A stretch of DNA of 36,192 bases from Candidatus Dadabacteria bacterium (GCA_023250035.1 JAHFBK010000006.1:1-36192); one strand, 5' to 3'; positions 7,788 through 16,742 are shown, counted from the first letter of the stretch. Notes: a model not told the origin generated them from the letters alone. Numbers and translations are program-made.

Positions 7788-8558
7788 TTACCATATAAAC
7801 ACAAGCATAAGCCCTCCACATTCTCCATCTGAATATGGGATGAGAGAAAACCTTCTATTTTGTTTCTTGTGAACTTTAGCAGTTGCCATTCCAATCGATG
7901 TTCCAAGCGCTGCACCGAAAAGTACATCAGATGTAAAGTGTTTATTCTCTGAGATACGTGTAAAACCTACAAACCCAGCAAATGCATAAAGTGGTAACCC
8001 GATTTTATGACCGTATAGAGAATCAATAGTTGAAGCAAGGGCAAATGTAGCTGAGGCGTGTCCCGAAGGAAATGACGTTCGCTCACTGCCATCCGGACGT
8101 CTTCTTCTAACAGCAAACTTAAGAGCGTTTGTTGCAATCTGAGTTATTATTTGAGACTCAATTAGTGCCTTTCCGGTATCAATCATTTTTTTATCCTCTA
8201 TTAATCTTCCAACGACGTAGGTCGAAATTGTTATTCCAGCAATTGTGTACCAAGCGCCGCCATAGGTTCCAATCTTTCCGTATCCCTTAAGGCTATTCTC
8301 TACTTCTTTCTGTATCCCATGATCAGCACCACTTTGGTCAAGTACCACAGTGGCTTGAACAGCTAGTCCTAAAAAGGCAAGATTTAATGGTTGGAGGCTC
8401 TCCTTTGAATCCTGAAGTAAATTCCTTGGAAGTTCTCTTAATATATATGTTGGAAAACCCTCTTCTTGAGTCTTTTCAGCTTTCGTCTCCTCCGCTGAAG
8501 CCATATTCTGGAAGAATATAAAAGAGAAAAGGATGAGCATAAGATCTCTTAGTTTCAC
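7788..8558 (-). CDS. PAP2-family phosphatase, secreted or membrane-associated
   Basis: This is a type 2 phosphatidic acid phosphatase-like enzyme that should remove phosphate from a lipid or polyprenyl phosphate on the periplasmic side. All three motifs are visible, numbering from the chosen start: K147...RP154-155 (KFAVRRRRP), PSGH at 164-167, and TR200-201 with H207 and D211 (TRISENKHFTSD). The frame could begin at TTG 8585, but GTG 8558 has an AAGGGA site about 8 nt upstream and gives a clean signal peptide (KLRDLMLILFSFIFFQNMASA before EE), so it was chosen (256 aa). It ends 65 bp before the operon 1 start. The substrate is unknown. Confidence 0.85.
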   Translation of the reverse strand: MKLRDLMLILFSFIFFQNMASAEETKAEKTQEEGFPTYILRELPRNLLQDSKESLQPLNLAFLGLAVQATVVLDQSGADHGIQKEVENSLKGYGKIGTYGGAWYTIAGITISTYVVGRLIEDKKMIDTGKALIESQIITQIATNALKFAVRRRRPDGSERTSFPSGHASATFALASTIDSLYGHKIGLPLYAFAGFVGFTRISENKHFTSDVLFGAALGTSIGMATAKVHKKQNRRFSLIPYSDGECGGLMLVFIW

Positions 8559-8669
8559 TTTCTTATCCCTTTCTAAGTGTGCCAAAAAATAGGGTCATGG
8601 TAATACTTAGAGGAAGAAAAAGATAGTCCAGATTTATGCTCTCAGGGGTTTTTCGACAGACTCCCTATG

Positions 8670-8948
8670 TTATGTGGTGTTTGCCCGTGTCCTACAATCT
8701 GAGATAACCTCTCTTGGAATTAATCTCAAAGCAAGAAATACGAGAGTCGGCACAATCACAACATCATCAAGATGACCGATGACTGGGATAAAATCAGGAA
8801 TGATGTCGAACGGCGTCAAGGTATATGCCACAGCGATAAAGAGAAGCCATTTGGCAAGCCTTGGCGTCCGCTCATCCTTCAGGACAAGTTGGTAAACCTT
8901 GAGTTCGACTTTAAGAGTACGTCCAATTGATTTTAACTTCTGAAACAT
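8670..8948 (-). CDS. DUF1232 (YkvA-like) small membrane protein
   Basis: This 92-residue protein matches the DUF1232/YkvA pattern, with an N-terminal amphipathic part, then PRLAKWLLFIAVAYTLTPFD and IIPDFIPVIGHLDDVVIVP. The paired PFDIIPDF and GxLDD signatures are diagnostic. Two hydrophobic segments at about 35-50 and 60-80 suggest inner-membrane association. Its biochemical role is unknown across the family. The ribosome site is weak (GGAAG, 13 nt away). It lies between the radical SAM and PAP2 genes on the same strand, with gaps of about 60 and 110 bp. Confidence 0.85.
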   Translation of the reverse strand: MFQKLKSIGRTLKVELKVYQLVLKDERTPRLAKWLLFIAVAYTLTPFDIIPDFIPVIGHLDDVVIVPTLVFLALRLIPREVISDCRTRANTT

Positions 8949-9010
8949 TCTATTTTGTTACTTCCAGTATGGGCCCAGGGTTTTCTTTCTTGTTCGTAGT
9001 AATTGTCTTA

Positions 9011-10429
9011 CTAAAAGGCTATAGCTACCTTACCAGCATTTATATCCTCAGTTCCAGATGTCCCCATCTCTCGTTTCAAAAGATTTATATGGTACTCATA
9101 CTCGGCCTTGGTGTCTCTGCTTGTGTAGCTCCACAGGTAGCCAAAGAAAGCTGCAACAGGGGATCTGTTAATCCAGAGAGTTCTGATAAATCTTTTTAGT
9201 AGGAACAAATTGCTTCCTGTCAGTTTATAAGCAGCTTCCCTCCTCTTTTCATAGAGTTCAAGCGCAGTTAGATTCTTCGGCTTTAGGGTCACATAACGCA
9301 TATTATATTTCTCCCAATCCTCGGGAAAGTTAGTGTACCTCAGCCTGCCTGCAGCCTTCATATCTGTAAATAGCTTTGTCCCTGGCAAGGGGCATGAGAT
9401 ATTTATGTTTTGTGTGCCTATACCAACCTCATTTATAAAATCTACAGTATCTTTAAAGACATTTTCCTCATCACCGTCGTTACCGAAAATAAATGATCCA
9501 ACCACTGTTATACCGTGTCTCTGCGTATTCCGTATATTAGTGGCATAGTCCCCAAGAGTGTTAATTCCCTTATTAATATCCTTAATAACCTTCTTATTTA
9601 TAGATTCAAGACCAAACAAAACTAGTCTGCAACCAGCCTTGTACATCCACTCTAAAACCTCATCCTCTTGCCCTAGGTTTTGAGTACACTGTGTTCCCCA
9701 ATATTTTCTTATCCCTTGTTTGCGGAGTTCGTAGAGCGCCTTGCATAACTCAATCGCTCGTTCCTTTCCTCTCTTGCCAGAACCTATAAAGTTATCATCT
9801 GCTACCATCACAATCCTTTGTTTTATATTTTTAAATTCTTCTACCACATCCTTTATAGGACGATACCTCATAGACCTTCCATTTATTATCGTGACCGAAC
9901 AAAAACTACAATTATAAGGGCAGCCCCTGGCTGTCTGTATAATGCCCCAACGATAACTGTTCCTAATTGGATGTTTTATTACTGGAACGATGTCTAGAGG
10001 CGGGGACTCACCTTCGTAGATCCGTTTAAGGGAATCTCTCTTCAAGTCTTCTAGGATTGTTTCCCAGACTGGTTCTACTTCGCCCACGCATACGCTGTCT
10101 CCATACCGCATCGCTTCTTCAGGCATAACGCTGGGATGTGGACCACCAAGTATCACAGGAATGCCCTTTCTTCTAAAAACACTGGCAATATTATAGGCTC
10201 TAGGGGCTTGGTTAGTCCAAAGGCTTATTCCAACTAAGGAAATATTAGACATATCTAGATCACTATCAAATTTACTTCTAGATTCATCTATGATTTCAAC
10301 ATCCCATGTATCCCTGGGCGTAAGAGCATCTATAATGAGAAGACCCAAGGGAGGAAACGATCCAGTGCTACTGCCTACGCCTGTAGAGTTTTCGGGGTAT
10401 GGTTGAATAAGAATGATCCTTTTCTTCAT
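9011..10429 (-). CDS. B12-binding-domain radical SAM protein
   Basis: This 472-residue enzyme has an N-terminal cobalamin-binding fold (about 1-140) with PPLGLLIIDALTP and ILGGPHPSVMPEEA. The radical SAM core follows, with cluster cysteines C170, C174 and C177 (CPYNCSFC), and then a C-terminal segment rich in basic and aromatic residues. The architecture is that of class B radical SAM methylases and relatives such as BchE or hopanoid HpnP/HpnR, but I cannot assign a substrate. The DxHxxG cobalamin motif is not evident, as is common in this class. The ATG has a strong AGGAGG site. A sigma70-like promoter (10475-10502) and a second copy of the operon 2 regulator box lie upstream, so it may belong to the metal-stress regulon. 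Confidence 0.85.
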   Translation of the reverse strand: MKKRIILIQPYPENSTGVGSSTGSFPPLGLLIIDALTPRDTWDVEIIDESRSKFDSDLDMSNISLVGISLWTNQAPRAYNIASVFRRKGIPVILGGPHPSVMPEEAMRYGDSVCVGEVEPVWETILEDLKRDSLKRIYEGESPPLDIVPVIKHPIRNSYRWGIIQTARGCPYNCSFCSVTIINGRSMRYRPIKDVVEEFKNIKQRIVMVADDNFIGSGKRGKERAIELCKALYELRKQGIRKYWGTQCTQNLGQEDEVLEWMYKAGCRLVLFGLESINKKVIKDINKGINTLGDYATNIRNTQRHGITVVGSFIFGNDGDEENVFKDTVDFINEVGIGTQNINISCPLPGTKLFTDMKAAGRLRYTNFPEDWEKYNMRYVTLKPKNLTALELYEKRREAAYKLTGSNLFLLKRFIRTLWINRSPVAAFFGYLWSYTSRDTKAEYEYHINLLKREMGTSGTEDINAGKVAIAF

Positions 10430-10474
10430 AGCAACCCTCCTGAGTGTTCATTACACATAACTATAAGATGCAAC

Positions 10475-10502
10475 ATTATAGCATAAACCTTTTTGTAATC
10501 AA
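10475..10502 (-). promoter_or_regulatory. Sigma70-type promoter of the radical SAM gene
   Basis: TTGATT (10502-10497), a 16-nt spacer and TATAAT (10480-10475) are correctly oriented 46 nt before the ATG. A second TATAAT at 10512-10507 lies nearer the regulator box. It could be an alternative -10, but its spacing from the CTGTCA repeats (12 or 23 nt) is poor. Confidence 0.55.
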
Positions 10503-10520
10503 TCCGATTATACCAAATGA

Positions 10521-10562
10521 GCGCTGACAGGAACATGACAGGGAGATTACAATTCTGTAACC
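10521..10562. promoter_or_regulatory. Second copy of the operon 2 regulator box
   Basis: This stretch is nearly identical to 16701-16742. Two TGACAG repeats lie 11 bp apart (10525 and 10536), followed by GATTACAATTCTGTAACC (10545-10562), a slightly degenerate form of the perfect palindrome near operon 2. It lies about 90-130 bp upstream of the radical SAM gene and downstream of the RND gene. It may bring the radical SAM gene under the same response regulator, or be a leftover of a duplication. Confidence 0.55.
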
Positions 10563-10630
10563 TTGTGGCTTATACCGGCGAGGGAATAATATCAATTTTA
10601 TCAAATACTTACTGCATTCAAAAAGGAGTT

Positions 10631-10705
10631 ATCATGGCGAGCGCTAGCGAAGCGCTCTCGTCTTTTTTGGATTGCTTCTTCACTTCGTTATGTCGCAATG
10701 ACAGG
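10631..10705. repeat. Degenerate palindromic intergenic repeat (REP-like)
   Basis: The ends form an imperfect inverted repeat (ATCATGGCGA and TCGCAATGAC). Inside is a perfect hairpin, GAGCGCT-AGCGA-AGCGCTC (10639-10657), followed by a T6 run, so it could act as a plus-strand terminator although no plus-strand gene precedes it. The GGATTGCTTC...TCGCAATGACAGG wording is a common dispersed repeat type in many bacterial genomes. The rest of the 10430-10841 gap (10706-10841) shows nothing further. Confidence 0.55.
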
Positions 10706-10841
10706 CTTTGTTATGCACTATCAAAAAATCGAATTGGTATAAATGGTTGAGGTAGAGGTGGTAGTGCTGGTAACAAACTCCAATGGCGATGGATTCACTA
10801 GAGAAGGTTAGGGGTCGAAAGGGAAGCGGCTAACTATAAAT

Positions 10842-13800
10842 TTAAAATAGCAAGAAAACCGGTAATATGATCAATACAATGGGTAATTGCACGACTAATC
10901 CAGAGATAATGGCAATCGCCAGGGGTTGCTGTATGGCAGAACCCTGCTCAATTCCCAAGGCTAGTGGCATGAGGGCCAGAATGGCGGCCAGTGTCGTCAT
11001 CGCTATAGGGCGCATACGGTTCTTGCCCGCCACAATCAGTGCTGTATTCCTGTCGAGATCCTCAGGCAAATCGTGGTATTCCGAGAAATAGAAGATAGCT
11101 ACTTCCGTTACAATGCCGACAAGCATAGTTATACCCATCATGGAAGAAATATTGATTTCCGTATTAGTCAGCCATAGACCGATAAAAACCGCCGATAAGG
11201 CCAACAGTGCGGTGACTAGCATGGCTAGGGCTACACGAAAGCGCTCATAGAGAAAAAGTAAGAGTAGGAAGACTAAAACTACCGCTGCAATAAAGACTGA
11301 GATAAGCCCTATAAAAGCGATCTGTTGCTGGGCGTAAAGACCACCCAAGCTATAATACACTCCCTTGGGCACCAATCCTGGACGATTTAGCACGCTTTTG
11401 ACGTCCTTGATTGCCGAACCTATATCTCGGCCGCTGATACGACCGGTAACGGCAATCATCCGTTTGAGGTCATCACGTGTGATCTGCGGCTGGCCGGTAA
11501 TTGCAATGACGGTTGCTACGCGCTTGAGGGGGAAGAGATGCCCATCCGGGGCACGCAGTCGCAGGTTTTCCAAATCACGTCCGGTAGCGCGCGCATCATC
11601 TGGAATCCATACCCGCACTCCTACCATCTTTGGACCACTCTGCAACTGTGTGGCGATCACGCCGCTCAAATAGTCTAAAAGCATGCGGGTGACCTCTTCA
11701 GGGTCTACTCCTTCCCTTGCCGCTTTTACACGTTCCATCTGTATATCCAGAGCGTCGCCCGCAAGGACAATGCCATCGCGCACATCCACCACGCCGGGAA
11801 TTTTCCCGATGGCTTCGGCCACCTGTGGTCCCAGTTTGCCGAGCAACTGGCCGTTATCGGAATAGAATTTGATCTCAATCGGCTGGGGCACGGCGGTAAG
11901 GTCGCCAATGAGGTCTTCTATTAACTGCGCCAGCTCGATTTCCAGGCCGGGAGCCTGGTGTTCTACCCGTGTGCGCACATCATCCATAACTGCCTCAATA
12001 CTGCGCCTTGGAAAGGGTTTCAGACGCACAAAGAAATCGCCCTCGTTGACCTCGGTAAGGAATCCTCCAAGTGCGAGACCGGTGCGTCGAGAGTAAGTAT
12101 CTACTTCAGGAGTTGATTGAAGAATCGCTTCCACCTGACGCAGCAGGCGATCCGTCTCGGTAAGCGAGGTTCCCGGCACCGCTCGGTAATCGAGGACAAA
12201 GCCACCCTCGTCTATTACCGGTATAAAGCCGGAGCCGACATGTTTGTAGCTGAGCCAACCTGCAATGAGCAGGGGAAGAACAAACACTAGCACCAGCCAA
12301 GGATTCCCCAGGACACGATGCATAATGGTTTCGTAAATCCTATGCACTCGCTCTGTAATTGGACCCCCCTCTTTTTGATCCGCATCCTTTTGGTTAAGTA
12401 AATAGTCCGCCAGAAGCGGCACAGCCAGCCAGGCCAAAAAGAAGGAAATGATGAGGCTGGCGGCTATGGTAAGGGAGAGCGCTTTGAAGAAGGCTCCGGT
12501 CACCCCGGAGAGAAATGCCAGGGGTGCAAAGATAATTATGGTGGAAGTGGATGAACCGGCGAGCGGTCTGGTAAACTCGTGGGCAGCGCGTATAACCCTG
12601 CCTTTGTAATCACCAGTACTTCCGCGCAGACGGCGAACGATATGTTCCAGCATAACGATGGCATCATCAATGATGAGTCCTACTGCCACCGCCATGCCGC
12701 CTAGGGTCATGATGTTAAAGCTCATACCCAGTACGTAGAGCAGCAGTACTGTGGCGGCCAGCACACTGAGCACAGAGATAGCAGCAATTAGAGTGATCTT
12801 CAGATTACGCAGGAAGAAAAGCAGTATAAGTGTTGCGAGCGCAACACCGATGAGGACGGCATCGCGTACACTACCAGAAGAGGAAACGATTAATTCGCTC
12901 TGGTCGTACCAGTTAGCGATTTTTACCCCCTCCGGTAACTGTTTGCGGAATTCGGCAAGCTTCTTCTTTATATCCCTGGCTATCTGCACAGTATTGCCAT
13001 CCCGCTGCTGGTACACTTGAAAGAGCACAGCATCATGGCCATCGGCGGTGACGCGTGTAAACTGGGGTGCTGTCCCCTGACTGAGCGTAGCAACATCATC
13101 TAGTCGCACTATGCCGTTTTCTCCCAAACTTAGTATGGTTTCACGAATCTCCTTAAGGTTATGCAGTTGGGTATCTGATGTGGCTAAATAGAATTTATAG
13201 TGGTCTTCTAGGCGGCCTACCGCAGTAATAACGTTGGCAGCAGAAAGGGCTTTTGCCACATCGTCCAGTGACAGGTTATAGGAGTCCAACCGCGCCGGGT
13301 CAACTGTTACCCGGTATTCTTCCTGGGCACCGCCCGAAACTCCGATCTGGGCGATCCCTTTTACGGTAGAAAGCAATGGGCGTAATTGATATAGCGCAAT
13401 ATCACGTAACTCAACTAATGAGTGAGTATCGGAGGTCAGGCTGTAGGCCAGTGTCGGGAAGACGGTAGGGTCGCTGCGCCGTACACTGAAAGCGGTCCCC
13501 TGCGGTAAGCTTGGTAGTACCTGATTGATGGCAGATTCCACCTGCAGCGTGGCCGCGACCATATCCTCGCCCCAGTCGAAATTAATCGAGATGTCGGCGC
13601 TTCCGCGGCTGCTGGTGGAACGGACGCTTCGCACCCCGGGAACAGCCCTCACCGCCTCTTCGACCGGCGTAGTCACCTCAAAGACCATACGTTCCGCCAG
13701 ACGATCGCCGGCATCTAAGTTTACTACCACGCGAGGGAAATCCACGAGGGGGAAAAGGGCCACCGGAAGTTTGGTAATGCTAGCAAGCCCCCCTAGGACC

Positions 13801-13862
13801 AGCATCGCCAGCAAAAACAGGATCGAGCGGCGATGAGATTGCATCCACACAGTAAATTTCAT
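10842..13862 (-). CDS. RND efflux pump, inner-membrane permease of operon 2
   Basis: This 1006-residue RND permease has the usual two-fold layout. TM1 is at about 12-30, then KLPVALFPLVDFPRV, a large periplasmic loop, and TM4 at about 386-405 reading GGMAVAVGLIIDDAIVMLEH. The adjacent D399-D400 pair is the AcrB-type proton relay and is more typical of multidrug or unassigned RND pumps than of CzcA/CusA. No methionine relay like that of CusA is seen. The start overlaps the adaptor stop by 4 nt. A CusR/CusS-like regulatory pair lies upstream, so metal-responsive expression is likely, but the exported compound is uncertain. The last residues (LPIVLIILPVFLLF) reach the last TM with almost no tail. 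Confidence 0.92.
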   Translation of the reverse strand: MKFTVWMQSHRRSILFLLAMLVLGGLASITKLPVALFPLVDFPRVVVNLDAGDRLAERMVFEVTTPVEEAVRAVPGVRSVRSTSSRGSADISINFDWGEDMVAATLQVESAINQVLPSLPQGTAFSVRRSDPTVFPTLAYSLTSDTHSLVELRDIALYQLRPLLSTVKGIAQIGVSGGAQEEYRVTVDPARLDSYNLSLDDVAKALSAANVITAVGRLEDHYKFYLATSDTQLHNLKEIRETILSLGENGIVRLDDVATLSQGTAPQFTRVTADGHDAVLFQVYQQRDGNTVQIARDIKKKLAEFRKQLPEGVKIANWYDQSELIVSSSGSVRDAVLIGVALATLILLFFLRNLKITLIAAISVLSVLAATVLLLYVLGMSFNIMTLGGMAVAVGLIIDDAIVMLEHIVRRLRGSTGDYKGRVIRAAHEFTRPLAGSSTSTIIIFAPLAFLSGVTGAFFKALSLTIAASLIISFFLAWLAVPLLADYLLNQKDADQKEGGPITERVHRIYETIMHRVLGNPWLVLVFVLPLLIAGWLSYKHVGSGFIPVIDEGGFVLDYRAVPGTSLTETDRLLRQVEAILQSTPEVDTYSRRTGLALGGFLTEVNEGDFFVRLKPFPRRSIEAVMDDVRTRVEHQAPGLEIELAQLIEDLIGDLTAVPQPIEIKFYSDNGQLLGKLGPQVAEAIGKIPGVVDVRDGIVLAGDALDIQMERVKAAREGVDPEEVTRMLLDYLSGVIATQLQSGPKMVGVRVWIPDDARATGRDLENLRLRAPDGHLFPLKRVATVIAITGQPQITRDDLKRMIAVTGRISGRDIGSAIKDVKSVLNRPGLVPKGVYYSLGGLYAQQQIAFIGLISVFIAAVVLVFLLLLFLYERFRVALAMLVTALLALSAVFIGLWLTNTEINISSMMGITMLVGIVTEVAIFYFSEYHDLPEDLDRNTALIVAGKNRMRPIAMTTLAAILALMPLALGIEQGSAIQQPLAIAIISGLVVQLPIVLIILPVFLLF

Positions 13863-14986
13863 TGGGGGACCTCTTTTACTGCCATGCCGTCCTTTAACTC
13901 GTAATTGCCGAGGATCACCGCCGGGTCGCCGGGATGAAAGCCGCTGCCGATTACTTCAACATCTTTCCCATCTTCCAGACCTAGTTGTACGGTGTGTTTC
14001 ACCGCGTGGCCATCCTTGATGGTAAAGAGAACGTAATGATCTTCTTCTGGCAGGACTGCAGCACGGGGAACGACAACTCCTACCTTTGATGCAATCGCTA
14101 TTTTTCCCCTGACATATTCATCCAATAGAAATTGATTAGAGGATGGCAACTCAACTAGGACATCAACGAGGCGCGTGGCCGGATTAATGAATCGCGAAAT
14201 CACGCGAATTCTACCGGTGACCCAATGCGACTCGGGCATGTTGAGGGAAGATAGTAAAACCGGCTGATCCACCCGCAGGTAGTTCATATCTTCCGGCTCG
14301 ACTCCCAGTCGAACTTCAACGCGACCTTGATCAACGATTTCTAAAAGTGTGCTACCGGCCGACACGATAGAGCCTTCCTGGATGGGGATATTTTTAACAA
14401 CCCCTTCCGCGGTTGCCTGGATTTGCTGCCTTTGTCCGACACCCTTCCGTTCGAGGCTTTCAAGACGTAACTGCGCTTCCTGGAATGTCTGCTTTGCCTG
14501 CACCAGTTCCTCGTTGGTGGCTAACTTGAGATCGAATCGTTGCTGCACATGTTTCAGCGTTTGTTTTGCTGATTGAGCGGCGCTGCGCGCCTCTTCTACC
14601 TGTAGGCGTGTATCCGGGCTGGGATCAACTTCCAGAAGGGTTTTTCTACTGGAAACCCTTTGCCCATTACTGACAAAGATACGGCGGACTCGGCTTTCAA
14701 ATGGTAGGGAGACGGTCTGTACCGCTCCGGGGGCGGGAATGACTGTTCCGTATGCAGTAATATTTTCCGTGATAGTCCCCTCTCTAATTGGAACCACCTG
14801 TACGGTGGCCACCTGATCATTCGCACCCGGGGCTGGGTCACTATCTGTGGTTGCAAGCTGGGGCTGAAACTTGACGCTACCCTCCTTCAATGCCGGTTTA
14901 TGACCGTATGAAAACCAGATGTATCCACCAGTCAGCACGATACAGGCAATTGCAACGATGAGGATATTTCTTCTATGATATTTCAT
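13859..14986 (-). CDS. RND periplasmic adaptor of operon 2
   Basis: This 375-residue HlyD/AcrA-type adaptor has an N-terminal anchor at about 8-27. The first lipoyl half follows (about 95-125: FESRVRRIFVSNGQRVSSRK). A full alpha-hairpin spans about 130-195, with helices such as LQVEEARSAAQSAKQTLKHV and a KLATNEELVQAK turn. The second lipoyl half starts near 198 (ATAEGVVKNIPIQEG), then a beta-barrel and a membrane-proximal domain. No Met- or His-rich metal tail is present, unlike CusB. It overlaps the pump gene by 4 nt and starts 18 bp after the channel gene, so the three are one translation unit. This adaptor is normal in shape, in contrast to the hairpin-less one of operon 1. Confidence 0.9.
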   Translation of the reverse strand: MKYHRRNILIVAIACIVLTGGYIWFSYGHKPALKEGSVKFQPQLATTDSDPAPGANDQVATVQVVPIREGTITENITAYGTVIPAPGAVQTVSLPFESRVRRIFVSNGQRVSSRKTLLEVDPSPDTRLQVEEARSAAQSAKQTLKHVQQRFDLKLATNEELVQAKQTFQEAQLRLESLERKGVGQRQQIQATAEGVVKNIPIQEGSIVSAGSTLLEIVDQGRVEVRLGVEPEDMNYLRVDQPVLLSSLNMPESHWVTGRIRVISRFINPATRLVDVLVELPSSNQFLLDEYVRGKIAIASKVGVVVPRAAVLPEEDHYVLFTIKDGHAVKHTVQLGLEDGKDVEVIGSGFHPGDPAVILGNYELKDGMAVKEVPQ

Positions 14987-15004
14987 TTTGGTACTACCTG
15001 CTTG

Positions 15005-16405
15005 TTATCTGTTTGTCTTGAGATTGATGGTATAGGCGCTTTGCCGATTTGGAAGATACTGTCCTGCAGCGATCTCAAGGGCAATACTCAGAACTGCCAA
15101 ATCCCGTTTCAGTTTGATGATCTCTATTTGCTTACCGGTCAACTCATTTCTCGCATTATAATAACTCAGAATATCAGCATTGCCTTCTTGTACGGCCGTG
15201 TTGTAGGTCTGAACTAATCGCTCCAGGGTGGGGATAGACTCTTCGGTTGCGCTGAGCTGGCGTTGTGTAGACCCCATGTCCGACAATATACGCGCAACCT
15301 CGGATCGCGCCTCAAATAGGCGGGCTACATACTCATCGAAGAGTTGATTGCGGGTCGTACGCTCAATAGCAATTTGACCCTGATTGCGGTCGAAAAACGG
15401 GAGATCTATGGTGATGCCAAAGCCGGTGGTTACCACATTGGTTGTGTCACGTGCATGGGAAAATCCGATATTGATCCTTGGAAACTGAGAGCGTATAGCG
15501 GCTCTAAGGTTTGCTTCCTGGCTTTCATATCCCACCTTGTGAGCGAGAAGATCAAGACGACGCTCCTCTATTCCGTCTATGATCTTTGTTATGGATGGAA
15601 TAGCCTGCCAAGAGGGGAGATCAATATCTCGTTGAAGCGGAACGGTCTGATCTGAAAGAAGGCCAAGCGTCTGGGTCAACATAAGCCGTTCGCGTTCCTG
15701 TTCCTGCTCCAAGGTCAGTACTGAGAGGTGAGCCTGCTGTGAGGCTGCCTCCGCAGCGGCTAATTCTGTAACTGTCTTTTCTCTGATTTCAACTGCTCGT
15801 TTAATAACTGTGAGATTTTCCTGAAGTACTTTCTCTGCTTCTCTTGCCAAAACCAATTGCTTCTCAATGTAGACCAACTGAAACACATGCATTTTAGCCG
15901 CCTCAGCCACCTGCCATTCCTGCCACGCTACATCGAGGTCTACAAAAGCGGCATGGGATTGAGCCGCATCTATTTTCGCGCCTCGGGCGATAAGGGAGGT
16001 GATGTCCCAACTCAATCCCAAGCCAAAGGCGTTGATTGTGCCCTGTGTACTTCCTCCTGTAGGAACGTCCAGACTATATGAAAATTGCGGGTTGGGAAGT
16101 ATACCCGCTTGAAGAAGTTGAGCCGCTGCAACTTCCCTCTGATCACGAATGGCGCGTAGCTTAGGGTTGATAAGAACTGCCAGTATGGCCGCCTCGTCAG
16201 GGGAAAGCCCGTTACGGTCGTCAAAGTCGAGCGGTTTTAAAATGGGGTGTTTGATTGCCTTTGCCCGGATCCGAATTGCTTCCATGCTTGGCGGCATGAG
16301 CCTCTGTGTGACTGTGGAATGATCCAACGGCATTCGGTGATATGTTGCACATCCCTGTAGGATGCCTAAAGCTATAGCGACCAAAAAATATGATTTCTTT
16401 ATCAT
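15005..16405 (-). CDS. TolC-family outer-membrane efflux lipoprotein of operon 2
   Basis: This outer-membrane efflux channel is 466 aa from the chosen start. The frame opens at 16444, but ATG 16405 gives a proper lipoprotein signal (MIKKSYFLVAIALGILQGC, lipobox LQGC, acylated Cys19), so I prefer it. A GGGAAG stretch about 10 nt upstream is a weak ribosome site. Two efflux domains follow, with NPKLRAIRDQREVAAAQLLQ and NPQFSYSLDVPTG in the first and SQFPRINIGFSHARD in the second. It is first in the operon and would form the outer-membrane duct for the adaptor and pump. Transcription likely starts near 16674, from a promoter controlled by the box overlapping the kinase gene. Confidence 0.9.
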   Translation of the reverse strand: MIKKSYFLVAIALGILQGCATYHRMPLDHSTVTQRLMPPSMEAIRIRAKAIKHPILKPLDFDDRNGLSPDEAAILAVLINPKLRAIRDQREVAAAQLLQAGILPNPQFSYSLDVPTGGSTQGTINAFGLGLSWDITSLIARGAKIDAAQSHAAFVDLDVAWQEWQVAEAAKMHVFQLVYIEKQLVLAREAEKVLQENLTVIKRAVEIREKTVTELAAAEAASQQAHLSVLTLEQEQERERLMLTQTLGLLSDQTVPLQRDIDLPSWQAIPSITKIIDGIEERRLDLLAHKVGYESQEANLRAAIRSQFPRINIGFSHARDTTNVVTTGFGITIDLPFFDRNQGQIAIERTTRNQLFDEYVARLFEARSEVARILSDMGSTQRQLSATEESIPTLERLVQTYNTAVQEGNADILSYYNARNELTGKQIEIIKLKRDLAVLSIALEIAAGQYLPNRQSAYTINLKTNR

Positions 16406-16444
16406 TATGATGCTTCCCACTATTTTGCAATGGGAACTAGCCAC

Positions 16445-16680
16445 ACAGTCACGAAGATGGCGTCGGCTAACCTACATAAACAGAACCCGCCGCCTCCGGC
16501 GCCACGGGATTTTCAGTCGAAAGCTCCAGTTTACCGGTTATGCCATATTCAAACGCTAGGGGCATAGCGGTCTCGGTTCCCTCCGACGAGGTCTGGTGCT
16601 CAAAGGTGTTTTCGACCCTAAGCGATTGAGCTTTAAGCAGAAGGTGTTCCTCCCTTTCTACTTACACTAAGTATCTAATG
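16445..16680. other. Leader region of operon 2, nothing else recognised
   Basis: This is about 235 bp of presumed 5' untranslated leader between the promoter and the channel gene. It has no convincing ORF, RNA family or terminator. A purine-rich AAAGGGAGGAA occurs near 16650 on the minus strand but has no useful start codon after it. Confidence 0.35.
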
Positions 16681-16710
16681 AATATAATGCTACTAAAGGG
16701 GCACTGACAG
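16681..16710 (-). promoter_or_regulatory. Promoter of efflux operon 2
   Basis: CTGTCA (16710-16705) as -35, an 18-nt spacer and TATATT (16686-16681) as -10 face the operon. CTGTCA is repeated 11 bp further upstream (16721-16716), next to the palindromic box. A weak -35 beside activator sites is typical of OmpR-type regulated promoters. Confidence 0.55.
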
Positions 16711-16724
16711 GAATATGACAGGAA

Positions 16725-16742
16725 GATTACAATCTTGTAATC
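16725..16742. promoter_or_regulatory. Palindromic response-regulator box, CusR/HprR/CopR type
   Basis: GATTACAATCTTGTAATC has perfect 8-bp arms with a 2-bp centre. TTACAA/TTGTAA arms are the known half-sites of heavy-metal OmpR-type regulators such as CusR and HprR. It overlaps the last four sense codons and the stop of the histidine kinase gene, so one stretch of DNA is both coding end and operator. It lies just upstream of the operon 2 promoter and is the likely target of the adjacent regulator. Confidence 0.65.

Noticed and set aside
10517-10750. Plus-strand ORF of 77 codons in the gap before the radical SAM gene
   Set aside because: It runs through the regulator box and REP-like repeat, has no ribosome site and reads as low-quality peptide.
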